A stretch of 49,340 nt of DNA. Origin: an uncultured Clostridia bacterium (lineage in GTDB: Bacteria; Bacillota; Clostridia; UMGS1883). How positions within the stretch are numbered: the first letter of the stretch is position 1; each line of letters begins with the position of its first letter. The translations under genes and the position numbers were made by a program. The stretch is taken from NCBI GenBank assembly GCA_947629005.1, contig CANRCD010000013.1, forward strand, positions 1 through 49,340, written 5' to 3'. The notes beneath the pieces are model-generated. The model did not search any database, was not told where the DNA came from, and worked only from the letters and a program-made list of their open reading frames with translations. Positions 1 through 7,646 of the stretch are shown piece by piece.

Positions 1-27
1 TCAAAAGGAGGAGACTTTTATGATCCC

Positions 28-1377
28 TTAATACTTTTTTCTCTCTTTTTTGTCTACTTTATTGACATTGATCCAGACGCTTTCTTCGTTTATCGTCAGT
101 GATACTCCATAGTTATCATCTGACACCTTGCCCGATATGGTTATTTCCTTGGTCGTGACGTTTGTCGGGCATTGGGTGATTGTCAGCTTCGGCCCGCCTA
201 CGCTGAAGGTTACAGTCCTTTCCTCTGTAACGGTTTTACCGGCGGTATTAGTGGCAACAAATACAAACTTGTTCTCGCCCTCATTCAGTATATAACTCTG
301 CGACCAACTCCCGCTAGAGGAAACATAGACGCTTTCTCCGTCTATCGTCAGCGATACGTCATATTTTTCATCTGTCGCTTTTCCCGATATGGTTATTTCC
401 TTAGTCGATACATTTGTCGGGCACTGGGTTATCGTCAAAACAGGAGCGGATATTTCATATTTCGCGGTGACTTCGACAGTTTTCGATTTGCCCTGCTTCG
501 TCGCCCGAACTTCAAAATCCATTTTGCCTTCGTCGTCGAACGTGTAGACATAAGCGCCTTCGTATTTACCGTAGCCGTTGTTTGAAACAGACACACTTTC
601 CCCATTTACGGCAACGGAAGCGCCTTCCTCGGTTTCGATATGAATAGTCGCGGTTTTTCCGTCCTTGCTGTAGCTTACGCTCGCGGAAAGCTCAAGCTCG
701 GAATTAATCGTGCTTACGGCAGACTTGGTAGCACGGTTGAGCAGCGAAACCGCCTCCGCTCGCGTTATGCCGCGATATGGGCCGAACGTGCCGTCGGGGT
801 AGCCATTAATCAGCCCCCTCTCACACGCAAGGCTGACATACGGCAAAAGAGCGGGTGAAATGCTGCCGCCGTCATCAAAGGCCCGCGCCGCGTAATTGGG
901 GTTATTTGCGTCCTTTTCGGTGAGTCCCATCATTCTTACAAGAGCGACGGCAATATCCTCTCTGGTCGCATACTCGGTGGGGTGAAATGCCGGAAGCCCG
1001 CCGAATGGATTGGCGTAGCCCGTCATAAAATCCTTACAAACCTCGACGTAAGCATAGGACCAACTGTTTTCATCAACATCGCTGAAGCTTGGGCTGTTCG
1101 GCGTTTCCAACGCGGCGTTGAAGGCAAGCACGAGCATTTTGCAAAATTGTTCCCTTGTGACTCCTCCGTCGGGCGAAAAGGTGCCATCTCCGTTGCCGGA
1201 AACAATTCCGCGCGACGCGAAATACTCTATGTCGTTCCTTGCCCAGTGGTTTTGCGGAACGTCAACAAAAACAACGACGTTTCCGTCACCGATAATCTGG
1301 CTTACATTGTCGGCAAAAGCAGGTAATGCGGTTAGCGCGACAACAAGAGCCATCAAAACACAGATACATTTTTTCAT
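28..1377 (-). CDS. SLH-domain surface protein, C-terminus truncated
   Basis: Secreted protein with a signal peptide (lysines, hydrophobic core, cleavage near PAFA-D) and three S-layer homology domains at about residues 37-88, 97-150 and 166-217. The third has the ITRAE motif that binds pyruvylated wall polysaccharide. A beta-rich middle region and two copies of an Ig-like repeat beginning LTITQCPTNV follow. The first copy is about 90 residues. The second breaks off after about 40 and ends in a lysine-rich, low-complexity tail, so the 3' end seems replaced. The ATG at 1377 is chosen because AAGGGAAGG lies 7 nt upstream; a TTG two codons earlier would sit on that site. A consensus promoter lies at 1418-1446. 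CsaB, which modifies the SLH ligand, is encoded at 30.5-31.6 kb. It probably binds non-covalently to the cell wall; the repeat function is unknown. Confidence 0.88.
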   Translation of the reverse strand: MKKCICVLMALVVALTALPAFADNVSQIIGDGNVVVFVDVPQNHWARNDIEYFASRGIVSGNGDGTFSPDGGVTREQFCKMLVLAFNAALETPNSPSFSDVDENSWSYAYVEVCKDFMTGYANPFGGLPAFHPTEYATREDIAVALVRMMGLTEKDANNPNYAARAFDDGGSISPALLPYVSLACERGLINGYPDGTFGPYRGITRAEAVSLLNRATKSAVSTINSELELSASVSYSKDGKTATIHIETEEGASVAVNGESVSVSNNGYGKYEGAYVYTFDDEGKMDFEVRATKQGKSKTVEVTAKYEISAPVLTITQCPTNVSTKEITISGKATDEKYDVSLTIDGESVYVSSSGSWSQSYILNEGENKFVFVATNTAGKTVTEERTVTFSVGGPKLTITQCPTNVTTKEITISGKVSDDNYGVSLTINEESVWINVNKVDKKERKKY

Positions 1378-1417
1378 AATCAAACCTTCCCTTCTGTATT
1401 ATCAGTTTTCAACTGTC

Positions 1418-1446
1418 ATTATACTGCAATGCTCGCATTTTGTCAA
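1418..1446 (-). promoter_or_regulatory. Consensus promoter for the SLH gene
   Basis: Reading the minus strand, TTGACA (1441-1446), a 17-nt spacer and TATAAT (1418-1423) form a perfect sigma-A promoter about 41 nt before the start codon. Its -35 box overlaps the -35 box of the divergent repressor promoter, so the two polymerases should compete. The leader carries a 13-bp palindrome, CAGTT-TTC-AACTG, at 1403-1415 that could bind a regulator. Confidence 0.85.
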
Positions 1447-1468
1447 GTATAAATATCATTTATGATAA
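1440..1468 (+). promoter_or_regulatory. Promoter for the XRE repressor
   Basis: TTGTCA (1440-1445), a 17-nt spacer and TGATAA (1463-1468) precede the repressor start codon at 1515. The first operator-like palindrome lies over the spacer and -10 box and the second over the expected start site, which is the geometry of an autoregulated repressor promoter. Confidence 0.75.
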
Positions 1469-1487
1469 AGTATTATCATTTGTGGTA
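1454..1487. promoter_or_regulatory. Tandem operator-like inverted repeats
   Basis: Site 1, TATCATTTATGATA at 1454-1467, has perfect 6-bp arms around TT. Site 2, TATCATTTGTGGTA at 1474-1487, is an imperfect copy. Their centres are 20 bp apart, about two helical turns, so dimers would bind on the same DNA face. The obvious candidate binder is the adjacent XRE protein (inference). Confidence 0.7.
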
Positions 1488-1514
1488 AGCTATACTGAAA
1501 TCAGAGGTGGTATT

Positions 1515-1823
1515 ATGGAAAAAAATATGTTTGGTTTTTCCGATAGGCTAAAAGACCTGCGCGACAAGGCCGGTATTACTCAGTCCGAGCTCGCGAGGCG
1601 GCTGTCGCTGACGCGCGCCGGCGTCAACGCTTGGGAAATGGGGCTTTCGGCCCCGTCCACCCCGCTGATAGTCGAGCTGGCGGAGCTTTTCCATGTAACT
1701 ACCGACTACCTTCTCGGGCTGGAAACCGACATGATTATTCGCACCGACGGCTTAAACGACAAGGAAATAGCCGCCGTCATGGGCGTTGTGGACTGTTTTT
1801 TGGCAAACAAAAAAACGCCATAG
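1515..1823 (+). CDS. XRE-family transcriptional regulator
   Basis: DNA-binding protein of 102 residues. A Cro/C1-type helix-turn-helix spans about residues 9-65, with the pattern LRDKAGITQSELARRL and the recognition helix around TRAGVNAWEMG. The family signature YLLGLE follows, then a short C-terminal helix. There is no enzymatic or sensor domain, so it is a minimal repressor. The ATG at 1515 is chosen because AGAGGTGG lies just upstream; earlier in-frame starts would fall inside the operators. Tandem palindromes over its own promoter suggest autoregulation and probable control of the back-to-back SLH gene. Small stand-alone XRE proteins like this are common in Clostridia and often mobile; no phage genes are visible next to it. 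Confidence 0.88.
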   Translation: MEKNMFGFSDRLKDLRDKAGITQSELARRLSLTRAGVNAWEMGLSAPSTPLIVELAELFHVTTDYLLGLETDMIIRTDGLNDKEIAAVMGVVDCFLANKKTP

Positions 1824-1862
1824 AGCGCAAAACGGGCGGCCTCAAGGGCCGTCCCGCAAGCT

Positions 1863-1964
1863 TTATTATGCGTCGCTTTTGAAATAAACCGTATATACCC
1901 GGTCGCCGTCAACGGTGAACGGCAAATCCTTGTCCTCGTACCACCACAGCTTTTCCCGGGAAAT
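1863..1964 (-). pseudogene. In-frame remnant downstream of the LRR gene stop
   Basis: Directly after the TAA that ends the leucine-rich-repeat gene, the same frame stays open for about 32 codons and ends at a double TAA (1863-1868). The encoded segment contains KLWWYEDKDLPFTVDG and looks like genuine protein (aromatic, charged, no low complexity). It has no start codon or ribosome binding site of its own. The simplest reading is that the gene once extended to here and a nonsense mutation cut it. Confidence 0.5.
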
Positions 1965-2453
1965 TTATTCCGTTTCGTCAATCTCGCGGAGGTTCATATC
2001 CGCGCGCAGGGCGACATTCCACACTGCGGAGTCGCGCGGGCAGGCAACGGTAGCCCCCGCGTGGCCGCTGAAGGCGTCGTCGGCGCAGGTTCCGTCCGGC
2101 GAAAGCGAAACTATGCTTTTAAGGCGCGGGCAGTCGGCAAAAGCCTCTGCGGAAACGTCGCAGGCTTGCTCCAAAACCACGGTTTCGAGGTTGGTACAGT
2201 TATAAAATGCCCTCTCGCCTATTGCCGTCTCGCCCTTAATAACCACAGTGTGAAACTCTATTCGGCCGGCGAAGGCCTCAGCCTCAATAGTATCGTAATC
2301 ATCCGTAATAGTCAGCACGCCGTTTTCGCCCTCCATATTTTCAGCACGGACAAAATTCAGCACGTTTTTCGGGGTATACTGCGTGGCAAAAAGTATTATA
2401 AGTCCCGCGAGTACAACCGCCGCGGCGGCGCCCACGGCTACTTTGAATTTCAT
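1965..2453 (-). CDS. Membrane-anchored leucine-rich-repeat protein (BspA-like)
   Basis: A 162-residue protein with an N-terminal membrane anchor at about residues 5-23 and an exported remainder. Residues 55-115 carry BspA-type (LRR_5) repeats: AFAGRIEFHTVVIKG, then AIGERAFYNCTNLETVVL, then AEAFADCPRLKSI. Such repeats form short solenoids used for adhesion or protein contact on the cell surface. AAAGGAGG lies 7 nt before the ATG, and the gene has its own promoter at 2475-2503. The reading frame continues past the TAA stop with protein-like sequence, so this may be a truncated version. The binding partner is unknown. Confidence 0.75.
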   Translation of the reverse strand: MKFKVAVGAAAAVVLAGLIILFATQYTPKNVLNFVRAENMEGENGVLTITDDYDTIEAEAFAGRIEFHTVVIKGETAIGERAFYNCTNLETVVLEQACDVSAEAFADCPRLKSIVSLSPDGTCADDAFSGHAGATVACPRDSAVWNVALRADMNLREIDETE

Positions 2454-2474
2454 AAGGAGACCTCCTTTTATTTT

Positions 2475-2503
2475 ATTCTACCATGAACGCGAAAGAAAGT
2501 CAA
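2475..2503 (-). promoter_or_regulatory. Promoter of the LRR gene
   Basis: On the minus strand, TTGACT (2498-2503), 17 nt and TAGAAT (2475-2480) lie just beyond the terminator of the ribosomal operon and 21 nt before the LRR start codon. The LRR gene is therefore a separate transcription unit. Confidence 0.75.
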
Positions 2504-2524
2504 CTCCCCGCGCCGTGCGCATAC

Positions 2525-2549
2525 AAAAAACCGGCGCTCTCGCACCGGT
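2525..2549 (-). terminator. Terminator of the ribosomal protein superoperon
   Basis: On the minus strand an 8-bp stem (arms ACCGGTGC and GCGCCGGT, one G-U pair) with a GAGA tetraloop is followed by six T residues, about 30 nt after the rplQ stop. It is a typical intrinsic terminator ending the 15-kb transcript. Confidence 0.9.
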
Positions 2550-2577
2550 AATTCGTAAAAAACATTGCGGCGTGCCG

Positions 2578-2922
2578 TTAGTCAACCAACCTGATAACGG
2601 CCATAGGGGCGCAGTCACCGCGACGGACGCCCGTCTTGATTATCTGCGTGTATCCGCCCTGACGTTCTGCGTATTTGGGGGCAATCTCATCGAAAACCTT
2701 CTTAACGACATCCTCTTTGGTAATGAAGGCAAGAGCCTGCCTTCTGGCGTGGAGGTCGTTGCGCTTGCCGAGGGTGATCATATTCTCGGCGAGGGCGCGA
2801 ACCTCCTTCGCGCGGGTGACGGTGGTTTCGATTTTACCGTATTCCAAAAGAGCAGTTACCTGGCCGCGGAGCATAGACATTCTGTGGTCGGTCGGACGAC
2901 CGAGCTTTCTTGTTCCAGCCAT
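2578..2922 (-). CDS. rplQ: 50S ribosomal protein L17
   Basis: Large-subunit protein near the exit tunnel rim. At 114 residues it has the usual bacterial length and starts with the family hallmark [20 protein letters not shown]. The conserved core [18 protein letters not shown] and the C-terminal Gly-Gly-Tyr-Thr segment are present, without the long tail seen in some bacteria. It is the last gene of the superoperon, 52 nt after rpoA. A small hairpin (arms GGTCC and GGACC) lies in that gap, and the operon terminator follows. The start is fixed by an AAGGAGG a few nucleotides upstream. Confidence 0.98.
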   Translation of the reverse strand: MAGTRKLGRPTDHRMSMLRGQVTALLEYGKIETTVTRAKEVRALAENMITLGKRNDLHARRQALAFITKEDVVKKVFDEIAPKYAERQGGYTQIIKTGVRRGDCAPMAVIRLVD

Positions 2923-2974
2923 TGATATTTCCTCCTTATGTTGGGTCCGTGGGACCTCGTTGATTTAAATAGCC

Positions 2975-3931
2975 CTAATCTTCCTCGGGTGCGAAGCTGA
3001 GACCGAGCGTCTGGAGCTTGTTGCATACCTCGTCAAGCGACTTGCGGCCCAGATTGCGTACCTTCATCATTTCTTCCTCGCGGCGCTGAGTGAGGTCCTC
3101 AACGGTATTGATACCCGCGCGCTTGAGGCAATTGTAAGAACGCACGGAAAGGTCGAGCTCCTCAATAGTCATTTCAAGGACCTTTTCCTTCTTGGTTTCT
3201 TCCTTCTCCACCATGGTTTCGAGGTTTATGGCCTCGTCGGTGAGCTGGATGAAGAGCATCATGTGATCGTTGATTATCTTGGCCGCAAGGCTGATAGCGT
3301 CGTCGGCCGTTTTGGTGCCGTTCGTCCACACCTCGATGGTGAGCTTGTCGTAGTCGGTATTTTGGCCAACGCGGGTGTTCTCTACAGAGTAGTTCACCTT
3401 ATGGACGGGCGTATAAATGGAATCCACGGGGATAAGGCCGATAAAAGGCTGGCTCATTGCCTTGTTCTTCTCGGAAGAAACATAGCCGCGGCCCTTGTTC
3501 ACAGTTAGCTCCATGTAGAGCTTGGCATCCTCGTTGAGGGTGGCAAGGTGCAAATCGCCGTTCACTATCTCCATATCGCTGTCGCAGCGGATGTCGCGGG
3601 CACAAAGCTCGCCCGCGCCCTCTGCGTCGATATAGACGGTCTTGGGGCCGTCGCCGTGGAGCTTGATGATGACCTGCTTGATGTTGAGCACAATCTCGCT
3701 GACGTCCTCCTTAACGCCGGGGATCGTAGAAAACTCGTGCTGTATTCCGTCAATCTTGATTGATGTGATAGCCGCACCCTCAAGAGAGGAAAGCATCATT
3801 CTGCGAAGGGAATTTCCAAGGGTAGTAGCGTAACCCCGCTGAAGGGGGGCCACAGTATACTTTCCGTAGGAACCGTCCTCACTGAACTCAGTGCGTTCAA
3901 GATGAGGTTTTTCAAATCTTAAATCTGCCAT
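2975..3931 (-). CDS. rpoA: RNA polymerase subunit alpha
   Basis: Alpha subunit, 318 residues, full length. The N-terminal domain (about 1-230) dimerises and scaffolds beta and beta-prime; it shows [20 protein letters not shown] and the [14 protein letters not shown] block. A charged linker rich in Lys and Glu (about 238-250) leads to the C-terminal domain (about 251-318), which contacts UP elements and activators. That domain shows [22 protein letters not shown] and the helix-hairpin-helix [11 protein letters not shown]. It lies between rpsD and rplQ as in the alpha operon. GGAGG precedes the ATG. All expected segments are intact. Confidence 0.99.
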   Translation of the reverse strand: MADLRFEKPHLERTEFSEDGSYGKYTVAPLQRGYATTLGNSLRRMMLSSLEGAAITSIKIDGIQHEFSTIPGVKEDVSEIVLNIKQVIIKLHGDGPKTVYIDAEGAGELCARDIRCDSDMEIVNGDLHLATLNEDAKLYMELTVNKGRGYVSSEKNKAMSQPFIGLIPVDSIYTPVHKVNYSVENTRVGQNTDYDKLTIEVWTNGTKTADDAISLAAKIINDHMMLFIQLTDEAINLETMVEKEETKKEKVLEMTIEELDLSVRSYNCLKRAGINTVEDLTQRREEEMMKVRNLGRKSLDEVCNKLQTLGLSFAPEED

Positions 3932-3988
3932 TGTTAAACCCTCCTACATTATTTACTTTTATGTGAATAAGTCGGTCGAGGGATACTA

Positions 3989-4585
3989 TTACTTGGAGTA
4001 CAGCTCGACGATCAGCGTCTCGTTGATATCGTAGTCGATATCATCCCTCTTGGGAACATCGGCAATGGTGCCCTCGAGGGCGTCCTTGTTGGCGGTTATC
4101 CACTTGGGAACGGCGCGGGACGCGTTACGGTCGGCCACGTTTTTAATCCAATCGGCAGCGGAGGCTCCGCCCTTCATGGAAACGACCTCACCGGGTTTAA
4201 CAAGATAAGAAGGAATGTTCACACGCTTGCCGTTTACCAGCACATGACCGTGGGTAACGATCTGGCGGGCCTGACGGCGGGTGTCGGCAAAGCCGAGACG
4301 GAAGATGACGTTGTCGAGTCTGCTTTCAAGGATGGAAAGCAGGTTTTCGCCGGTTACGCCTTTCTTCTTTTCGGCCATGTCAAAGTATCTTCTGAACTGC
4401 TTTTCCAGAACGCCGTAGATGAATTTGGCCTTCTGTTTTTCATTTTGCTGAATAGCGTACTCAGAGGGCTTTCTTCTTTGGCCGGCGCCGGGGTTGCGTC
4501 TGCTCTTTTTGCTGATGCCCATAACGCCGGGCTCAATGCCCAAAGTGCGGCATCGCTTCAGAACGGGTTGCATATTTTTAGCCAT
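3989..4585 (-). CDS. rpsD: 30S ribosomal protein S4
   Basis: Primary 16S rRNA-binding protein of the small-subunit body, 198 residues. It has the conserved GQRRKPSEYAIQQNEKQK region and an S4-type RNA-binding fold around RLDNVIFRLGFADTRRQARQ followed by THGHVLVNGKRVNIPSY. The N-terminus has a single cysteine, so this is the zinc-free form. It sits within the alpha operon between rpsK and rpoA, unlike in B. subtilis, where rpsD is separate. S4 is the classic translational repressor of this operon in enterobacteria, which is relevant to the long leader before rpsM (inference). Confidence 0.98.
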   Translation of the reverse strand: MAKNMQPVLKRCRTLGIEPGVMGISKKSRRNPGAGQRRKPSEYAIQQNEKQKAKFIYGVLEKQFRRYFDMAEKKKGVTGENLLSILESRLDNVIFRLGFADTRRQARQIVTHGHVLVNGKRVNIPSYLVKPGEVVSMKGGASAADWIKNVADRNASRAVPKWITANKDALEGTIADVPKRDDIDYDINETLIVELYSK

Positions 4586-4606
4586 TTTGGTAACCTCCTT
4601 CTAAAA

Positions 4607-5002
4607 TCAGACTCTTCTTCTCTTGGGGGGACGGCAGCCATTGTGAGGAATGGGGGTGACGTCCTTTATGAGAGTTACCTCAAGACCGGCGGCCTGAAGC
4701 GCGCGGATAGCGGCCTCGCGGCCCGCGCCGGGGCCTTTGACAAACACTTCAACCACCTTCAGGCCATGCTCCATAGCGGCCTTGGCGGCGGTTTCCGCCG
4801 CGGACTGAGCCGCGAAGGGAGTGCTCTTTCTGCTGCCGCGGAAGCCGAGTCCGCCGGCGCTGGCCCAGGAAAGAGCGTTGCCGTTAACGTCGGTGATGGT
4901 CACGATGGTGTTGTTGAAGGTGCTGCTGATATGAGCGGCGCCGCGCTCGATATTCTTGCGCTCTCTGCGCTTTCTGACCGTTCTTTTAACTGTCTTAGCC
5001 AT
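4607..5002 (-). CDS. rpsK: 30S ribosomal protein S11
   Basis: Platform protein of the small subunit that contacts mRNA near the E site, 131 residues. Family hallmarks are [54 protein letters not shown] and the arginine-rich end [18 protein letters not shown]. The length and both ends match the family. It starts 12 nt after rpsM and is followed by rpsD, the standard alpha operon order. Confidence 0.99.
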   Translation of the reverse strand: MAKTVKRTVRKRRERKNIERGAAHISSTFNNTIVTITDVNGNALSWASAGGLGFRGSRKSTPFAAQSAAETAAKAAMEHGLKVVEVFVKGPGAGREAAIRALQAAGLEVTLIKDVTPIPHNGCRPPKRRRV

Positions 5003-5014
5003 GCTCTCTCCTCC

Positions 5015-5383
5015 TTACTTCTTCTTATTAGCAATCGTGCGCTTGGGGCCCTTGCGGGTTCTGGCGTTCGTCTTAGTCCTTTGGCCGCGGCAGGGAAGGC
5101 CCTTTCTGTGACGTGTTCCGCGGTAGGAACCGATTTCTATAAGACGCTTGATATTAAGGGCCACGTCGCGGCGGAGGTCGCCCTCCACAACGTATTCCTT
5201 ATCAATAGCGTCCCTTATTTTGGCAACCTCGTCCTCGGTCAAATCCTTGACGCGGGTGTCGGGGTTTACGCCTGTTTCTGCGAGGATTTTGTTTGCACTG
5301 CTTCTGCCTATGCCGTAAACGTATGTGAGACCTATCTCCACACGCTTCTCTCTGGGCAAGTCAACACCGGCTATTCTCGCCAT
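5015..5383 (-). CDS. rpsM: 30S ribosomal protein S13
   Basis: Small-subunit head protein that forms bridges to the 50S and contacts P-site tRNA with its basic tail, 122 residues. It has [20 protein letters not shown], the helix-hairpin-helix [14 protein letters not shown] and the tail [19 protein letters not shown] 210-nt non-coding stretch with hairpins precedes it, long for this tightly packed cluster and in the place where the alpha operon leader lies in enterobacteria. GGAGG lies 11 nt before the ATG. Confidence 0.98.
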   Translation of the reverse strand: MARIAGVDLPREKRVEIGLTYVYGIGRSSANKILAETGVNPDTRVKDLTEDEVAKIRDAIDKEYVVEGDLRRDVALNIKRLIEIGSYRGTRHRKGLPCRGQRTKTNARTRKGPKRTIANKKK

Positions 5384-5593
5384 CCTTTAATACACCTCCA
5401 AAGTTAGTTAAAAAACATTTTTTATTGGTATAAGGGTGATAAATTCGCGTTCCTTGGGCAGCCGCCGGACCCCAATGGATAAGTCCTGCTTACCCGGGGC
5501 TCGGTTTTCCTTACAGCGCCGAGTTGAACAAACTGAGCGGAGCCTTGGGGAAAACGTTGCCGCGGCTTCAGCCGCGCCCGCAGCGGCAAACAA
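5384..5593 (-). promoter_or_regulatory. Candidate regulatory leader before rpsM
   Basis: This 210-nt gap holds no plausible gene on either strand. On the minus strand it begins with a GC-rich hairpin at 5561-5576 (arms CGCGGC and GCCGCG, loop TGAA) followed by a short T run. Further pairings occur, such as CTCGG with CCGAG and GGAC with GTCC, and the region ends AT-rich. Its place between rpmJ and rpsM suggests an attenuator or a ribosomal-protein-binding leader controlling the alpha genes (inference). No convincing promoter was found inside it. Confidence 0.45.
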
Positions 5594-5707
5594 TCAGCCC
5601 TGCTTCTGCTTATGCTTGGGATTCTCGCAGATCACCATAATCCTGCCTTTTCTCTTGATGATCTTGCACTTTTCGCAAATAGGTTTAACAGAGGGTCTTA
5701 CCTTCAT
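5594..5707 (-). CDS. rpmJ: 50S ribosomal protein L36
   Basis: Tiny zinc-binding large-subunit protein of 37 residues. It starts [20 protein letters not shown], continues [17 protein letters not shown] and ends in TGA. The zinc ligands are the CxxC pair, a later Cys and a His (CENPKH), so this is the zinc-binding form. An AGGAGG lies about 7 nt upstream of the ATG at 5707. It sits between infA and rpsM, its conserved place. Confidence 0.97.
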   Translation of the reverse strand: MKVRPSVKPICEKCKIIKRKGRIMVICENPKHKQKQG

Positions 5708-5746
5708 TTTAATTACCTCCTATATATTTTCACTCGGGTGAAAAAA

Positions 5747-5965
5747 CTACTTAGCTCTCCATGTAATTCTCCCGCGGGTGAGGTCGTAGGGGGAAAGCTC
5801 CACCGTAACCTTGTCGCCGGGTAAAATCCTGATGAAATTCATACGAAGCTTGCCGGAAATGTGGGCCAAAATCTGATGGCCGTTAGGCAGCTCTACCTGA
5901 AACATCGCGTTTGGGAGCGCCTCCAGAACCGTGCCTTCAAGCTCAATCGCATCGTCCTTAGCCAA
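5747..5965 (-). CDS. infA: Translation initiation factor IF-1
   Basis: OB-fold initiation factor that occupies the ribosomal A site during initiation, 72 residues, the standard length. It has [21 protein letters not shown], the core [20 protein letters not shown] and [20 protein letters not shown]. The start codon is TTG; no ATG or GTG exists at the conserved N-terminus. AGGAGG lies 8-9 nt upstream. The start lies inside the last codons of the KOW gene (8-nt overlap), so the two are probably translationally coupled. The weak start codon may limit IF-1 synthesis. Confidence 0.98.
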   Translation of the reverse strand: MAKDDAIELEGTVLEALPNAMFQVELPNGHQILAHISGKLRMNFIRILPGDKVTVELSPYDLTRGRITWRAK

Positions 5966-6242
5966 GGTGACAACCTCCTTCGGATTTGATTTTCATAAAA
6001 TGCTTTATAGCCTTCCTCACATGGGCGTCGCAGGTGATTTCGGAAAGGTCCGCCCTTCCGCCCTGCGGCTGCATATGGCTGAGGTTTTTCTTTTTAGGCT
6101 TCGCGAGGCCGCGGCGCTTTCCGTCGCACAAAAGGGCAAAGCCCTCCCGTTCGCATAGGACGAGATATACCCGCCCTGTGTCGTGGCCCGCCGTGGAAAC
6201 GACTATCTCTCCGGGAGCAAGCCCGGCCCCTTCGCCGCCCAC
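5958..6242 (-). CDS. KOW-domain RNA-binding protein
   Basis: A 94-residue basic protein with an N-terminal KOW-type motif (about 8-45: [19 protein letters not shown], then [17 protein letters not shown]), related to the archaeal and eukaryotic L14e/L27e fold, and a helical C-terminus ([12 protein letters not shown]). Genes of this type sit between map and infA in many Clostridia and are thought to bind ribosomal RNA; the precise role is not established. It starts with GTG a few nucleotides after the map stop with a weak ribosome binding site, implying coupling. It ends by overlapping infA by 8 nt. Confidence 0.85.
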   Translation of the reverse strand: MGGEGAGLAPGEIVVSTAGHDTGRVYLVLCEREGFALLCDGKRRGLAKPKKKNLSHMQPQGGRADLSEITCDAHVRKAIKHFMKIKSEGGCHLG

Positions 6243-6246
6243 GGTC

Positions 6247-6999
6247 TCAGACGAGAGTCAGGTAAACGGGCCCGTTGTCCGTTACCACAACAGTGTTCTC
6301 GTAGTGTGCCGCGAGGCTTTTATCAACGGTTCGTACCGTCCAGCCGTCGTTTTCGTCAAAGCTGACCTTATATCCGCCGGCGGTTATCATAGGCTCGATA
6401 GCGATAACCATATTCCTCACCAGCCGGACGCCATGGCCCGCATGGCCGAAGTTCGGCACGTCGGGAGCCTCATGCAGGTTTTTGCCAACGCCATGGCCCA
6501 CCAGCTCGCGGACGACTCCGCAGCCGTTACCCTCGGCGTATTCCTGCACGGCGGCGCTTATGTCGCCGATGCGGTTGCCGCTGACGGCCTTTGCCGCGCC
6601 TCTGAAGAAGCATTCCTTTGTTATGTCAATGAGCCTTTGCGCCTCATCGCTTATCTTTCCCACGGGGAAGGTGCGCGCCGCGTCCGCGTGATACCCCTTG
6701 TAGAAGGCGCCCACGTCAACGCTGACGATGTCGCCGTCCTTAAGGACCGTCTTGCCGGAGGGTATGCCGTGAACTACGACCTCGTTCGGAGATATGCAGC
6801 AGCTTGCCGGAAAGCCCCGGTAGCCCTTAAACGAAGGCTTAGCATGATGGGAAATTATCACTTTCTCAACCGAGGCGTTAAGCTCGGCAGTGGTCATGCC
6901 GGGCCTAACGGCCTCTTCGGCTCGGCTCAAGGCATCGGCCACGATTTTCCCGGACTCGGCCATGAGCTCTATTTCTGCCTTGGTTTTTATAATGATCAT
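6247..6999 (-). CDS. map: Methionine aminopeptidase, type I
   Basis: Removes the initiator methionine from new proteins in the cytoplasm. It has 250 residues and the pita-bread fold. Every metal ligand and key histidine is visible: His77 (VVVHG), Asp95 (SVDVGAFY), Asp106 (HADAART), His169 (VGHGVG), Glu202 (AIEPM) and Glu234 (HYENTV). It has no N-terminal zinc-finger extension. It overlaps the adk stop by 4 nt (ATGA) and is followed by the KOW gene, the usual Clostridia order. Confidence 0.98.
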   Translation of the reverse strand: MIIIKTKAEIELMAESGKIVADALSRAEEAVRPGMTTAELNASVEKVIISHHAKPSFKGYRGFPASCCISPNEVVVHGIPSGKTVLKDGDIVSVDVGAFYKGYHADAARTFPVGKISDEAQRLIDITKECFFRGAAKAVSGNRIGDISAAVQEYAEGNGCGVVRELVGHGVGKNLHEAPDVPNFGHAGHGVRLVRNMVIAIEPMITAGGYKVSFDENDGWTVRTVDKSLAAHYENTVVVTDNGPVYLTLV

Positions 7000-7634
7000 T
7001 GCTCAACACCCACAGCCTTCATAACGTTTCGGGTGGTGTCGCTGAGTTCCTCGCAGCCCTTGGCCACACGGAGCAGGCCCTTATTCCGATAGAATTCCTC
7101 CAGCGGCTCGGTCTGCTCGTGATAGACCCTGAGCCTTTCGCGGATGGTTTCGGGCACGTCGTCGCTTCGGAGTATGAGCTCGCCGCCGCACTTATCGCAT
7201 ACGCCTTCCTTGCGGGGAGGATTGTACTTGATATGGTACGACGCGGCGCAGTTCTTACACTCGCGCCTGCCGCTAAGACGCTCTACGATGGAATCATCCT
7301 CCACGTCGATGCAGAGAACACAGTCGGGGGTAACGCCCATTTTGTCCAGAGCCTCGGCCTGAGGTATGGTTCTTGGAAAGCCGTCGAGAATATAACCCTT
7401 TTTACAGTCCTCCTCGCCGAGCCTTTCCTTCACCATGGCAATGACTATATCGTCGGGGACAAGGTGGCCTTCGGCTATATAATTCTCGGCCCTGAGTCCA
7501 AGAGGAGTTTTTTCGCTTATGGCTTTACGGATTATGGCTCCGGTGGAGATGTGCGGAATGAGAAGCGTATCGCGGAGGTTTTCCGCCTGAGTTCCCTTTC
7601 CTCCCCCCGGAGGCCCCATTATGATCATTCTCAT
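6996..7634 (-). CDS. adk: Adenylate kinase
   Basis: Interconverts ATP plus AMP with two ADP, 212 residues. The P-loop GPPGGGKGTQ is at residues 7-16, the AMP-binding part includes ISTGAIIR and GFPRTIPQA, and the long LID carries four zinc cysteines (CKNC and CDKC), the usual Gram-positive type. It lies between secY and map, 12 nt after secY, with a 4-nt overlap into map. The start may be this ATG or the one two codons later. Confidence 0.98.
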   Translation of the reverse strand: MRMIIMGPPGGGKGTQAENLRDTLLIPHISTGAIIRKAISEKTPLGLRAENYIAEGHLVPDDIVIAMVKERLGEEDCKKGYILDGFPRTIPQAEALDKMGVTPDCVLCIDVEDDSIVERLSGRRECKNCAASYHIKYNPPRKEGVCDKCGGELILRSDDVPETIRERLRVYHEQTEPLEEFYRNKGLLRVAKGCEELSDTTRNVMKAVGVEQ

Positions 7635-7646
7635 ACCGCTCGCCTC

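Noticed and set aside
12-31. Short plus-strand gene at the window start (AAAGGAGG and ATG)
   Set aside because: It stops after three codons (ATG ATC CCT TAA), so it is not a gene; it may be part of a mobile-element edge.
4244-5407. 387-codon frame on the plus strand across rpsD, rpsK and rpsM
   Set aside because: It is antisense to three ribosomal protein genes and contains no recognisable motif.
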